Assembly: GCA_017503065.1 (NCBI GenBank)
Contig: JAFVTT010000047.1
Coordinates: 1-18,980 of the forward strand
Length of the DNA: 18,980 nt
Direction of reading: 5' to 3'
From: Bacteroidaceae bacterium
GTDB taxonomy: Bacteria > Bacteroidota > Bacteroidia > Bacteroidales > Bacteroidaceae
Every line of letters starts with the position of its first letter. Position 1 is the stretch's first letter. The notes under the pieces are model-generated. The model saw only the letters and a program-made list of their open reading frames with translations, ran no database searches and had not been told where the DNA came from. The position numbers and the translations under genes are program-made. This document shows positions 7,124 to 14,928 of this stretch, piece by piece.

Positions 7124-9688
7124 ATGAAAAGAAAGTTTCAACTAACGGCTCTTGCCCTGCTGGCAACTACGTGTGTCTGGGCCCAAAGCAGCACAGAGTC
7201 GGAGGCGGATTCTACCATCATGACTATCGATGCAGGCGATTTCACCATTTCAGAGTCGCAACTCGGTGAAGACGACGACATGACTTCCGACGTCATCCAG
7301 GTGGGTTCATCCAACAACCTTTACACCAGCAATATCGGTTGGACATGGAGTGCAGCACGGTTCAAGTTCCGTGCCTTGGACAACAAGTACAACGATGTAT
7401 ACATCAACGGTGTGCAGGCAAACCAGGTGGAGAACGGACGTTTCCAGTATTCCAACATCGGTGGCATGAACGATGCTGCGCGAAACAAGGACGCGGCAAA
7501 TCCATTTGAGAGCAACGCCTTTGCCATGCCCGGTCTGGGAGGTGCCACCAACTACGACTTCCGCGCCTCAAGCATGAGCACCGGCAGCAAGATTACTCTT
7601 AGCGGTCTGAACCGCAACTACACCCTGCGAGGCATGTTCTCGCACGGCACCGGCCTCAACAAGAACGGTTGGGCATTCTATGGCTCGCTGGCATATCGCT
7701 GGGGCAACATGGAAACTGCTGCCGTGGACGGAACTTTCTACAATAGCCTGTCATACCTGCTTTCCGTACAGAAGAAGTGGGAAAACGGCCACTCTCTGAA
7801 CCTGGCCACATGGGGCAACCCCACAGAGCGCGCACAACAGGGTGCAAGTACCGACGAGGCATATTGGCTGGCCAACGACCGCCAGTACAATCCCTATTGG
7901 GGCTACCAGAACGGCAAAAAGAGAGCTAGTCGTATCGTAAACGACTATGCGCCCACTGCCATGCTGACCTGGGACTACCAGATTAATGACAACATGAAGT
8001 TGACAACCAGTGCCATGGTGCGCTACCAGTTGTACAGCAGCACCAAACTGGATTACAGCGGAACTAACCCTGCTCCTGACTACTGGAAGAACTTCCCTTC
8101 CTACAACTACGACGTGTGGGGAGAGACCGACGGCAGCAACAATAACTGGGATGCCTACAATTCCGCCAAGGAATACTGGCAGAGCGGTCCGCAGGCACGT
8201 CAGATCAATTTTGACGAACTTTACTTTGCCAACCAGCAACTGAACAAGACCGGCAGCGACGCCATCTACTGGATCCAGGCCCGTCACAACGACCATCTGA
8301 CCGCATCGCTGGGAAGCAACTTCAACTGGACCATAGACAAGACCAGCAAATTCAATGCCGGCATCCAGCTCAGCAGCACCCAGGGTATGCACTACCAGAC
8401 TCTGGAAGACATGCTCGGCGGCGAGAACTTCCACAATATTGACCGTCATCTTGTGGGCACGTATCAGGAAACCGACCCAAGGGCCGACTATGACCTGAAG
8501 AACCCCGGACGTACAGTGAAGGAGGGCGACCGCTATGCCTACGACTACGACATAATGGTGCAGAAGTTCAATGCCTATGCCGCATACACCAAGACTATCG
8601 GCATAAGTTACAACTACATTGCCGCACGCATGGGTGGCACCCGCATGTACCGCGACGGCAAGATGCAGAACGGTCTCTTTGCAGAAAACAGTTACGGCAA
8701 GAGCGGTGTGGCCGGATTCCTGGACGGCGGTGTAAAACTGTCCAGCACCATGAACCTGGGCAATGGCCACAGCCTCACCCTGGGAGGCGGTTTCGAGGCC
8801 AAGACTCCCAATGCACGCGACGCATTCATCTGCCCCGAGAAGATGAACGATTTCGTGCATAACCTGAAGAACGAGAAGATAGCCAGTGCCGAACTCAGTT
8901 ACGGAGTGAACAACAGTTGGCTCCGCCTGAACCTGACCGGATACTACAGTTACAAGTACGACGGCACAGAATGGTCTTGCTTCTACGACGACAACGAAAG
9001 CAGTTTCGTGTACGTAAGTTCACAGAACATAGCCAAGCGCAACTATGGTGTGGAACTTGGTGCCAAGTTCAAGGTTACAAGCAACTTCGACATCACCCTG
9101 CTGGGCACATACTCTGAGGCCGAAATCGTGGGCAACACCGATGTGGACTATATGCTCTCCGACAACGGCAAACTGAAACGTACTACCTGCTTTGCCGACG
9201 GCATGCGCGAAAGCGGCACTCCCCTGGCAGCGGCAAGCCTGGCACTGAACTACCGCGTAAACGGCTGGTATCTGGGACTGACAGGCAACTACTACGACCG
9301 CATCTACCTGAGCTATACACCCGTTACACGTTTGCAGAGCGTACAGGAACTTTGGGCTGCCAACAACTACGGCGGTGCATTCATCGATGTTGACGGAACT
9401 CCCGTATATTCCATCCCCGAGCAGGCACAGGGCAACGGCGGTTTCGTACTGGATGCCTCTATAGGCAAGCAGTTCTATCTGGGCAAGAACCCCTTGAGCG
9501 TCAACCTCAATCTGAGCAACATCACCAACAACACAAGCCTGTGCACCGGCGGTTACGAACAGAGCCGTGCCAACTACAGCGTGAACGACGGTGAGATGTC
9601 CAGCCGTACATACAACTTCCTGAAGAACCCCAAGAAGTACTACGCTCAGGGCTTCAACTTCATGCTGAACATAAACTACCGTTTCTAA
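7124..9688 (+). CDS. TonB-dependent receptor-like outer-membrane barrel
   Basis: 854 residues. The signal peptide MKRKFQLTALALLATTCVWA is cleaved about before Gln21. A plug-like region follows at about 50-150 with RFKFRALDNKYNDVYINGV and GRFQYSNIGGMNDAARNKD, resembling the R(F/I)RxRG...VYINGxxxN plug motif of Bacteroidota receptors. The rest is a long series of alternating aromatic/polar β-strands rich in Tyr, Asn and Gly, ending in INYRF with a terminal Phe as in outer-membrane barrels. There is no N-terminal carboxypeptidase-regulatory-like (SusC-type) domain, no obvious TonB box, and no adjacent SusD, so it is not a classical SusC. It opens an operon with two lipoproteins (28-bp and 41-bp gaps). 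The substrate is unknown; the neighbouring OB-fold lipoproteins and nucleases hint at nucleic acid or its breakdown products. Confidence 0.85.
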   Translation: MKRKFQLTALALLATTCVWAQSSTESEADSTIMTIDAGDFTISESQLGEDDDMTSDVIQVGSSNNLYTSNIGWTWSAARFKFRALDNKYNDVYINGVQANQVENGRFQYSNIGGMNDAARNKDAANPFESNAFAMPGLGGATNYDFRASSMSTGSKITLSGLNRNYTLRGMFSHGTGLNKNGWAFYGSLAYRWGNMETAAVDGTFYNSLSYLLSVQKKWENGHSLNLATWGNPTERAQQGASTDEAYWLANDRQYNPYWGYQNGKKRASRIVNDYAPTAMLTWDYQINDNMKLTTSAMVRYQLYSSTKLDYSGTNPAPDYWKNFPSYNYDVWGETDGSNNNWDAYNSAKEYWQSGPQARQINFDELYFANQQLNKTGSDAIYWIQARHNDHLTASLGSNFNWTIDKTSKFNAGIQLSSTQGMHYQTLEDMLGGENFHNIDRHLVGTYQETDPRADYDLKNPGRTVKEGDRYAYDYDIMVQKFNAYAAYTKTIGISYNYIAARMGGTRMYRDGKMQNGLFAENSYGKSGVAGFLDGGVKLSSTMNLGNGHSLTLGGGFEAKTPNARDAFICPEKMNDFVHNLKNEKIASAELSYGVNNSWLRLNLTGYYSYKYDGTEWSCFYDDNESSFVYVSSQNIAKRNYGVELGAKFKVTSNFDITLLGTYSEAEIVGNTDVDYMLSDNGKLKRTTCFADGMRESGTPLAAASLALNYRVNGWYLGLTGNYYDRIYLSYTPVTRLQSVQELWAANNYGGAFIDVDGTPVYSIPEQAQGNGGFVLDASIGKQFYLGKNPLSVNLNLSNITNNTSLCTGGYEQSRANYSVNDGEMSSRTYNFLKNPKKYYAQGFNFMLNINYRF

Positions 9689-9716
9689 TTTAATATATTA
9701 TAAGGTATCATAAGAC

Positions 9717-10616
9717 ATGAAAAAACTTAATATATACACGGCACTGCTAATCGTTGCACTCGGTCTTGGCTCTTGCATGAACGAGGATTGGCAGGCTCCC
9801 GACTTCGGCGACAACCCTCCCTACGGCAACAATGAGATTATCCCCAGCACAAGCAACAAGATAACCATTGCCGACCTGAAGGCAAAGTATGCCAACGTTT
9901 TCTCCTCCAACGGATACAAACTCATTGAGGAGGACCTGCAGTTGCATGCCGTAGTGAACGGTAACGACCAGGGAGGCAACCTGTACAAGCAGATTTCCAT
10001 CCAGGACGAAACCGGCGGCATCATCGTGGGCATTAACGGCACAGACCTGTACGCTTTCATGCCCGTGGGACAGAAGATAGTGATAAACCTGAAAGGCCTG
10101 TACATCGGCGCCTATGGCAAGATGGCCCAACTCGGTTCGGAATACAACGGCGGCATGGGACGCATGGACCTGAATGTATGGAAGGAGAGCGTGCGCCTGG
10201 TGGGCGACGAGGTGAAGGTCATTACCCAAACAACTGAAAACGATGTGGTGAAGTACGACACCACTACTGTGGAAATGACCGCCAAGGCCGACACCATCGC
10301 TTTCAGCGCTCCGCAAGACTACAACTCCATGATTGGCCGCATAGTAAAACTGAGCAACGTGGAAATTTCCGGCGAAGGCACACAGACCCTGGCTCCGGAA
10401 GACGGCAGTGTGCGACTGACAAGCAACTGTGCCAACCGCGACATCAAGGGTGCCGGCAGCAGCATAGTCCTGCGCACAAGCACATACAGCGACTTCGCTT
10501 CACGCCCGATCCCCACAGGCAAGGTGGACATCTATGGCGTATGTACCATATACAACGGCACATGGCAGATACTGATGCGCACCAACAGCGACCTGGTGGA
10601 GCACGAGAGCAAATAA
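9717..10616 (+). CDS. DUF5689-type OB-fold lipoprotein
   Basis: 299 residues. Lipoprotein signal MKKLNIYTALLIVALGLGSC with lipid-anchored Cys20, followed by an acid-containing MNEDW stretch of the kind used as a Bacteroidota surface-export signal. After a Pro/Asn-rich linker, residues about 48-165 (ITIADLKAKY..., LHAVVNGNDQGGNLYKQISIQDETGGIIVGI, GQKIVINLKGLYIGAYG) match DUF5689, predicted to contain OB-like β-barrels. A second, related β-rich segment covers about 205-292 (GRIVKLSNVEI...GKVDIYGVCTIYNGTWQILMR). DUF5689 modules often occur in Bacteroidota extracellular proteins, some with nuclease domains. This is the second gene of the receptor operon, a plausible surface partner of the barrel. 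The ligand is not known; binding nucleic acid is an inference from the fold. Confidence 0.8.
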   Translation: MKKLNIYTALLIVALGLGSCMNEDWQAPDFGDNPPYGNNEIIPSTSNKITIADLKAKYANVFSSNGYKLIEEDLQLHAVVNGNDQGGNLYKQISIQDETGGIIVGINGTDLYAFMPVGQKIVINLKGLYIGAYGKMAQLGSEYNGGMGRMDLNVWKESVRLVGDEVKVITQTTENDVVKYDTTTVEMTAKADTIAFSAPQDYNSMIGRIVKLSNVEISGEGTQTLAPEDGSVRLTSNCANRDIKGAGSSIVLRTSTYSDFASRPIPTGKVDIYGVCTIYNGTWQILMRTNSDLVEHESK

Positions 10617-10657
10617 AACCTAATACATACAAGTAACAACACAAAACACATTCATAT

Positions 10658-12649
10658 ATGAATAAGATTCTTAAAACCATGATGCTTGCCGCCGTCACCG
10701 CTTTCGGTCTGGCAAGTTGTGAGGACGTTCCCGCTCCTTTCGTTGAACCTGAACTGCCGGGCGATGGCGGAGGAGAAGAGATTACACTGCCTTACACAAG
10801 CGCCAACCTTAAGGATGGCTTTGAAGTATATACCCCCACCGGTATGGCGTGGAGCCTGGGCAACACATACGCAAAGGCTACGGGATACAACAGTGGTTCT
10901 ACAACCGCTTCCGAGACATACCTCATCACCCCTGCCATTCCCCTTGGCGACGCCGAGCAGGTGTACGTGGATTTCAACTACGTCATAGCCTACACCAACT
11001 CTCTGGGACTGGAAGAGGGACATCAGGTTCTCGTTTGCACAGAATACGACAGTGCCGACCCTGCAAAGTCAAATTGGGTGAAACTGCCCTTCGCTCCCAA
11101 GGAACGTGAGGACCGCAATTCATGGGACATGTATCCTGCCAACACAATGAGCATCCCTGCCGAGTTCCTGGGCCAGACCATCCGCGTCGCATTCCTGTAC
11201 AAGTGTAACAGCAACAGCGCTTCCACATGGGAACTGACCAACCTGAAGGTTTCTACCGAACCCGGTGGCGAGGTGACACCCGACACTCCCGACACTCCCA
11301 CAGATGGCGGTACATGGGACAAGCCCTACACCGTTGCCGAAGCTATTGCCAACCAGACCGGCAAGGAGGTTTGGGTGCATGGATACATCGTCGGTTCAAT
11401 TCCCGAGAATGCAGGTTCTACCGTTCTTGAGAACATGACCTTCACCGCCGATGGCGCACACTACACCAACCTCTGCATAGCGGACATTCCCAACGAGACT
11501 AACTATGCTAACTGCGCTCCCGTGCAGTTGCCTTCCGGCTCTGATGCCCGTGCAAACCTGAATCTGAAGGAGAATCCCACCATGCTGGGCGTTGAGGTTT
11601 GGCTGAAGGGCAAAGCCACCAAGTACTGCGGTGCTCCCGGTCTTAAGGAAATCAGCAAGTACACCCTTACCAAGCCCACTGCCGACGATGACAATAATGC
11701 CGGTGACACACCTGCCGAAGGCGCCAAGGGCGACGGCTCTCTGGAGAACCCCTTCAACGCAGCCGCAGCTTATAACTACACTGCTGCCCTGCCCGCAGGC
11801 CAGGCAACATCGGAGAAGTTCTACGTAAAGGGTATTGTTTGCCAGAGCAGCAAGATGGACATCAGCGTGCAGTACAAGAATGCTACTTTCCACATCTCTG
11901 AGGACGGAAGCGCCAACGGCACACAGTTCCTCATCTTCCGCACCAAGGGTCTGAACGGAGCCGACATCACATCCGAGGACGACGTTCAGGTTGGTGATGA
12001 AGTGGTAGTATATGCTTCACTGGTGAACTACATGGGCAACACTCCCGAGACAGCACAGGGTGGTATCATCTATTCACAGAAGCGCAACGGCCAGGACCTG
12101 GGCGAAGGCGGTGGCGAGACTCCAGATGACGGCGAAGACACCCCCGACACTCCCACAGAAGGCAACATACTGGAGAACGGCGACTTCGAACTCTGGGACG
12201 GCAATGTACCCACCAACTGGAAGAGCGCATCCACAGCAGGTAACGTGAGCATAACACAGAGCACCGAGGCACACGGCGGAACATACGCCGCAAGTATGGG
12301 CTATGCTGCATCTTCCAACAAGCGTATGGCATACAAAGAGACAACCCTGCCTGCCGGCACATACAAGTTCACTTTCTATGCTAAGGGTACGGACACTACT
12401 GCAGGCAGCAAGTGCCAGACACGTCCCGGCTACGTCGCCATGAAAGCCGATGGCAGTGCTGACAGCCAGAACTACAAGTATGGTGATTATGCTACCCTCA
12501 GCGCAACTGAGTGGACACTGGTAAAACACGAGTTCACCCTGACAGAGGAAACCACCCTCTGCCTTGTAATCATGTCGCCCAAGGGAACAAGTTACCACAC
12601 CTCACAGAACATCCTTGTGGACGATGCTTCATTGGTAAAGGTCAACTAA
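10658..12649 (+). CDS. Multidomain lipoprotein: choice-of-anchor J, DUF6359 OB-fold, second OB-fold, CBM-like module
   Basis: 663 residues. The signal MNKILKTMMLAAVTAFGLASC is anchored at Cys21, with EDVPAPF following. Four modules are visible. About 42-200 is a jelly-roll choice-of-anchor J-like domain (YLITPAIPLGDAEQVYVDFNY, TIRVAFLYKCNSNSASTWELTNLKV). About 216-340 is a DUF6359 domain (DKPYTVAEAIANQ, VWVHGYIVGS, PVQLPSG, APGLKEISKY), of the YhcR-like OB-fold group. About 357-475 is another OB-like segment starting GDGSLENPFNAAAA (KFYVKGIVCQSS, VGDEVVVYASLVNYMG). About 503-663 is a carbohydrate-binding-module-like jelly roll (ILENGDFELWDGNVPTNW to NILVDDASLVKV). Similar Thr/Pro/Asp linkers (208-215 and 488-500) join the modules. 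It is the last gene of the operon; the terminator follows at 12675. No catalytic site is seen, so a surface binding protein is likely. The ligand is inferred only. Confidence 0.8.
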   Translation: MNKILKTMMLAAVTAFGLASCEDVPAPFVEPELPGDGGGEEITLPYTSANLKDGFEVYTPTGMAWSLGNTYAKATGYNSGSTTASETYLITPAIPLGDAEQVYVDFNYVIAYTNSLGLEEGHQVLVCTEYDSADPAKSNWVKLPFAPKEREDRNSWDMYPANTMSIPAEFLGQTIRVAFLYKCNSNSASTWELTNLKVSTEPGGEVTPDTPDTPTDGGTWDKPYTVAEAIANQTGKEVWVHGYIVGSIPENAGSTVLENMTFTADGAHYTNLCIADIPNETNYANCAPVQLPSGSDARANLNLKENPTMLGVEVWLKGKATKYCGAPGLKEISKYTLTKPTADDDNNAGDTPAEGAKGDGSLENPFNAAAAYNYTAALPAGQATSEKFYVKGIVCQSSKMDISVQYKNATFHISEDGSANGTQFLIFRTKGLNGADITSEDDVQVGDEVVVYASLVNYMGNTPETAQGGIIYSQKRNGQDLGEGGGETPDDGEDTPDTPTEGNILENGDFELWDGNVPTNWKSASTAGNVSITQSTEAHGGTYAASMGYAASSNKRMAYKETTLPAGTYKFTFYAKGTDTTAGSKCQTRPGYVAMKADGSADSQNYKYGDYATLSATEWTLVKHEFTLTEETTLCLVIMSPKGTSYHTSQNILVDDASLVKVN

Positions 12650-12674
12650 AAGAAGAACCATACCCCACTTTCCC

Positions 12675-12705
12675 GCCGCCAAGCCGCTCGCTTGGCGGCT
12701 TTTTT
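12675..12705 (+). terminator. Intrinsic terminator of the TonB-receptor operon
   Basis: Perfect 10-bp stem GCCGCCAAGC/GCTTGGCGGC with a CGCTC loop (12685-12689), followed directly by six T. It lies 26 bp after the stop of the multidomain lipoprotein and separates the operon from rpmE. Confidence 0.95.
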
Positions 12706-12725
12706 ATAACTTTGTCACGTAAAAG

Positions 12726-12757
12726 TTTGGTCGTGAAGATAAAATGCCGTATCTTTG
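12726..12757 (+). promoter_or_regulatory. Promoter of rpmE
   Basis: TTTG (12726-12729), 20 bases, then TATCTTTG (12750-12757): both Bacteroidota consensus elements at the expected spacing, the best promoter in the window. Transcription would begin near 12764 and give a leader of about 70 nt before the bL31 ATG. Confidence 0.8.
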
Positions 12758-12786
12758 CACTCCGAAATAGCACTCCATTACACCTG

Positions 12787-12803
12787 TATAGTTACCAACT
12801 ATA
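12787..12803 (+). promoter_or_regulatory. Small hairpin in the bL31 leader
   Basis: TATAGTT and AACTATA form a 7-bp stem with an ACC loop in the predicted 5' UTR of rpmE, 31 bp before its ATG. Leaders of ribosomal-protein genes often carry autoregulatory structures, but nothing here matches a leader family I know, and the stem is AT-rich and small. Confidence 0.35.
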
Positions 12804-12834
12804 TAAAACCTGATAATAATAAATAATAAAAGAT

Positions 12835-13086
12835 ATGAAAAAAGGACTTCATCCCGAGAATTATCGTCCCGTTGTGTTCAAGGACATGAGCAATGGCGAC
12901 ATGTTCCTGAGCCGTTCTACCTGCAAGACAAACGACACAGTTATGTTCGAAGGTCAGGAATACCCCGTAGTTAAGCTGGAAATCTCTAACACCTCTCACC
13001 CCTTCTACACAGGTAAGAACAAGTTGGTGGACACCGCCGGTCGCGTGGACAAGTTCATGAGCCGCTACGCAAAGACCCGCAAGTAA
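12835..13086 (+). CDS. rpmE2: Ribosomal protein bL31, type B
   Basis: 83 residues, the normal size for type B. bL31 sits on the central protuberance of the 50S subunit and bridges to the 30S. The sequence MKKGLHPENYRPVVFKDMSNG, the FEGQEYPVVKLEISNTSHPFYTGKNK segment and the closing GRVDKFMSRYAK are diagnostic. The zinc-binding Cys motif of type A is absent (the single Cys is in SRSTCKTND), so this form does not need zinc. Codons are those of a highly expressed gene. It has its own promoter (12726-12757) and a hairpin terminator at 13123-13153. The NUC1 nuclease starts 95 bp downstream. Confidence 0.96.
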   Translation: MKKGLHPENYRPVVFKDMSNGDMFLSRSTCKTNDTVMFEGQEYPVVKLEISNTSHPFYTGKNKLVDTAGRVDKFMSRYAKTRK

Positions 13087-13122
13087 TCGGATTTGCCTTA
13101 GGCTTAGCAAAGAAAATCACAG

Positions 13123-13153
13123 GAAGATGTGTCATAAATCATGGCACATCTTC
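13123..13153 (+). terminator. Hairpin after rpmE, probable leaky terminator
   Basis: GAAGATGTGTCAT (13123-13135) pairs with ATGGCACATCTTC (13141-13153) over 13 positions with one U-G wobble, around an AAATC loop. It is followed by TTTGTAT, a short U tail. It lies 36 bp after the rpmE stop. The imperfect U tail may allow some readthrough into the NUC1 nuclease gene, for which I see no separate promoter. Confidence 0.65.
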
Positions 13154-13180
13154 TTTGTATCCACACATCATACCCAACAA

Positions 13181-14149
13181 ATGACTGAAAGAAGAAGACT
13201 GCATTGCCATCTGCTGTGCCTGGCCCTGATATGCTGCGCCTGCCTTTATCTTGCTTCGTGCGACAATGACATTCCAGAGCCTGACAAACCAGTTCCAACC
13301 GTAAACGAGAATGCCAACCACCCCGGCATAGCCGAGGCTGCACGCATGGAAATACCACGGTTGAAGGAAGGGACATACGACCAGTTCATAGTGAAAAGGG
13401 CAAAACTGAGAGACAATGGCAACGAGATGTTCGTAAACTTTTGCATGGAGTACGACCAACTGAAGAAGGCCACCCGATGGACAGCATTCCGTTGGGACAT
13501 AGACAACACCTACGACAGCAACTGCGGACGAACAGGCAGTTTCACTACCGACACCGACGTGCCCAGCCAGTACCGTGTGGGAAGCGGCACCTTCAGAGGA
13601 TACCAGCGTGGCCACATGCTGGCCAGCGAAGACCGCCAATGTTCGGCCTCGGCCAACTCGCAGACATTCCTGATGACAAACATACATCCGCAACTGGGCC
13701 GCTTCAACGGCTACGACGACAACGGCAGCTATGTCTGGGTCAATGCCGAAGGATTTGTCAGAAAACTCTACCAGGGCTGGACACGTGCCAACAATGCCAC
13801 AGACACCATATACGTGGTGAAAGGCGGCACCATAGACAAGAGCACACAGATAATGGGATATACGAGCAACAGCAGCACCAGCGAAATCATTGTGCCCAAA
13901 TATTTTTACATGGCCATGCTTTACAAGACCGGCAAGTCACAGACACAAGGCGGTTACAAGGCCATTGCCCTGTGGATTCCGCATGCAGAAGGCAATACCA
14001 CAGATGGAAAGGACATTGCCAGAAAGTATGCCATCAGCATAGACGAATTAGAAAAGAAGACAAGCATAGACTTCTTCTGTAATCTCCCCGACAACCTCGA
14101 GAAGACGGTAGAGGCCAACTTCAACCTTGCGGCATGGGGGTGGCAATAG
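13181..14149 (+). CDS. DNA/RNA non-specific endonuclease (NUC1 family), lipoprotein
   Basis: 322 residues. The signal MTERRRLHCHLLCLALICCACLYLASC has lipobox LASC with anchored Cys27, so it is an outer-membrane or surface lipoprotein. The catalytic domain (about 65-320) is the ββα-metal NUC1 fold: YQRGHMLAS (141-149) with general-base His145 (the usual DRGH reads YQRGH, as seen in other Bacteroidota members) and the Mg-ligand segment FLMTNIHPQ (163-171) with Asn167. SIGW-like strands such as YVWVNAEG and AIALWIPHAE are also present. Such enzymes cut single- and double-stranded DNA and RNA. I chose the ATG at 13181 because it starts the lipoprotein signal; the in-frame ATG at 13127 lies inside the rpmE terminator stem. 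The stop codon is inside the left arm of the palindromic element at 14146-14256. Confidence 0.9.
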   Translation: MTERRRLHCHLLCLALICCACLYLASCDNDIPEPDKPVPTVNENANHPGIAEAARMEIPRLKEGTYDQFIVKRAKLRDNGNEMFVNFCMEYDQLKKATRWTAFRWDIDNTYDSNCGRTGSFTTDTDVPSQYRVGSGTFRGYQRGHMLASEDRQCSASANSQTFLMTNIHPQLGRFNGYDDNGSYVWVNAEGFVRKLYQGWTRANNATDTIYVVKGGTIDKSTQIMGYTSNSSTSEIIVPKYFYMAMLYKTGKSQTQGGYKAIALWIPHAEGNTTDGKDIARKYAISIDELEKKTSIDFFCNLPDNLEKTVEANFNLAAWGWQ

Positions 14150-14256
14150 CCAGTACCGTTTTTTTGTACCGCCATTTCGGTACCGGAGTACCTCAGTGTC
14201 GGTACTGGAATACCGTCAGCGAGGTATTGCAGTACCGACACTATGGTACTGGCTAT
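14146..14256. repeat. 111-bp GTACC-rich palindromic element with nested hairpins
   Basis: Outer arms ATAGCCAGTACC (14146-14157) and GGTACTGGCTAT (14245-14256) pair perfectly over 12 bp. Inside are a hairpin GTACCG/CGGTAC (14166-14171 with 14178-14183) and a long hairpin at 14195-14242: 13 perfect pairs (AGTGTCGGTACTG with its complement), one G-G mismatch, six more pairs (AATACC/GGTATT), and the 8-nt loop GTCAGCGA. An alternative small hairpin GGTAC/GTACC (14179-14192) competes with the first. The motif (A/G)(G/A)TACC recurs on both strands about eight times. The left arm includes the TAG stop of the NUC1 gene. The element separates that gene from the converging DUF3256 gene and could end transcription from both sides. 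It could also be a REP-like dispersed element. Confidence 0.85.
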
Positions 14257-14303
14257 GCATTCCGGCAAATAAACAAGGAGACAATGCAGGTCACAGAAAG
14301 TAA

Positions 14304-14921
14304 TTACAATTCCTTCCTTATGCTCTGCACATACTTCTCTGCAACCTTCTTTATTTCCTTACAAAACTCTTGGGTCTGAAGGGTCCAAACTATCTGAGTA
14401 CCCTCCTTTGACAACGATGCCTTCATCAATGGAAGGAAGTCTGCTTCCGCATGTATCATCGCAATTGTATCTGCCATCTCAGGAGTCCAAGGCAGAATGG
14501 AATCCTTGCTCTTCAGGAACTCCTTCACTTCTGGTCGTTGCACGACACGGACGAAACGCCAATCCAGGCTGTAGAGCCTGACATCGCTGTCCTCCACTGG
14601 TCCCAAGTATGTACGGTTCACACATATCAGCGTATCATTGCCCTGAGGCATGAGTTTCATCTCCACGAAAGAACTCTCGCTGGTACGGATAGAGAGATAG
14701 TCACCGGTAAGCGCCTCAAGGACTACCTGGTCATTGAACTTGTTCTTTACCCTGGCCTCCATGTTGTTCTCAATGAAGTCTATGCAGTCCAAGCGATTGT
14801 TTAGAGTCATCAAAGGCAGGACAGAGTCCGGCAGTTGGGCAAACACATCCCTCATCTTCAACTGAGCACTGGAAGACGCGGCCACTAAGAAAAGGACGGA
14901 CAACAGAAGTATCTTTCTCAT
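14304..14921 (-). CDS. DUF3256 family exported protein
   Basis: 205 residues from the chosen ATG at 14921, which begins the signal peptide MRKILLLSVLFLVAASSSA (cleavage before Gln20). An ATG 66 bp upstream lies inside the EamA gene and gives a Cys-rich leader unlike a signal peptide. The mature part matches the Bacteroidales family DUF3256 as I remember it: FAQLPDSVLPLMTLNNRLDCIDFI, a TGDYLSIRTSESSFVEMKLMP block, and LYSLDWRFV. It is probably periplasmic and has no known function or visible catalytic motif. It is the last gene of the DUF308-endA-truA-EamA-DUF3256 unit; its ATG lies 7 bp beyond the EamA stop. The truA, EamA, DUF3256 order is one I recall from other Bacteroidales. Confidence 0.82.
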   Translation of the reverse strand: MRKILLLSVLFLVAASSSAQLKMRDVFAQLPDSVLPLMTLNNRLDCIDFIENNMEARVKNKFNDQVVLEALTGDYLSIRTSESSFVEMKLMPQGNDTLICVNRTYLGPVEDSDVRLYSLDWRFVRVVQRPEVKEFLKSKDSILPWTPEMADTIAMIHAEADFLPLMKASLSKEGTQIVWTLQTQEFCKEIKKVAEKYVQSIRKEL

Positions 14922-14928
14922 ATCTAAT

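Noticed and set aside
7751..8860. 369-residue minus-strand open frame inside the TonB-receptor gene
   Set aside because: It is the antisense shadow of the receptor; its Val/Gly/His-rich composition mirrors sense codons and shows no family motif.
7124..12649. Classical SusC/SusD polysaccharide utilization locus
   Set aside because: There is no SusD homologue, no SusC-type N-terminal domain and no glycoside hydrolase; nearby enzymes are nucleases.
13127..13180. Upstream in-frame ATG for the NUC1 nuclease
   Set aside because: It lies in the rpmE terminator stem and would bury the lipoprotein signal; the ATG at 13181 starts a proper signal with lipobox.
14146..14256. Insertion sequence or attachment site
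   Set aside because: No transposase or integrase gene is present and no flanking target duplication is evident; the inverted arms are part of a small non-coding palindrome.
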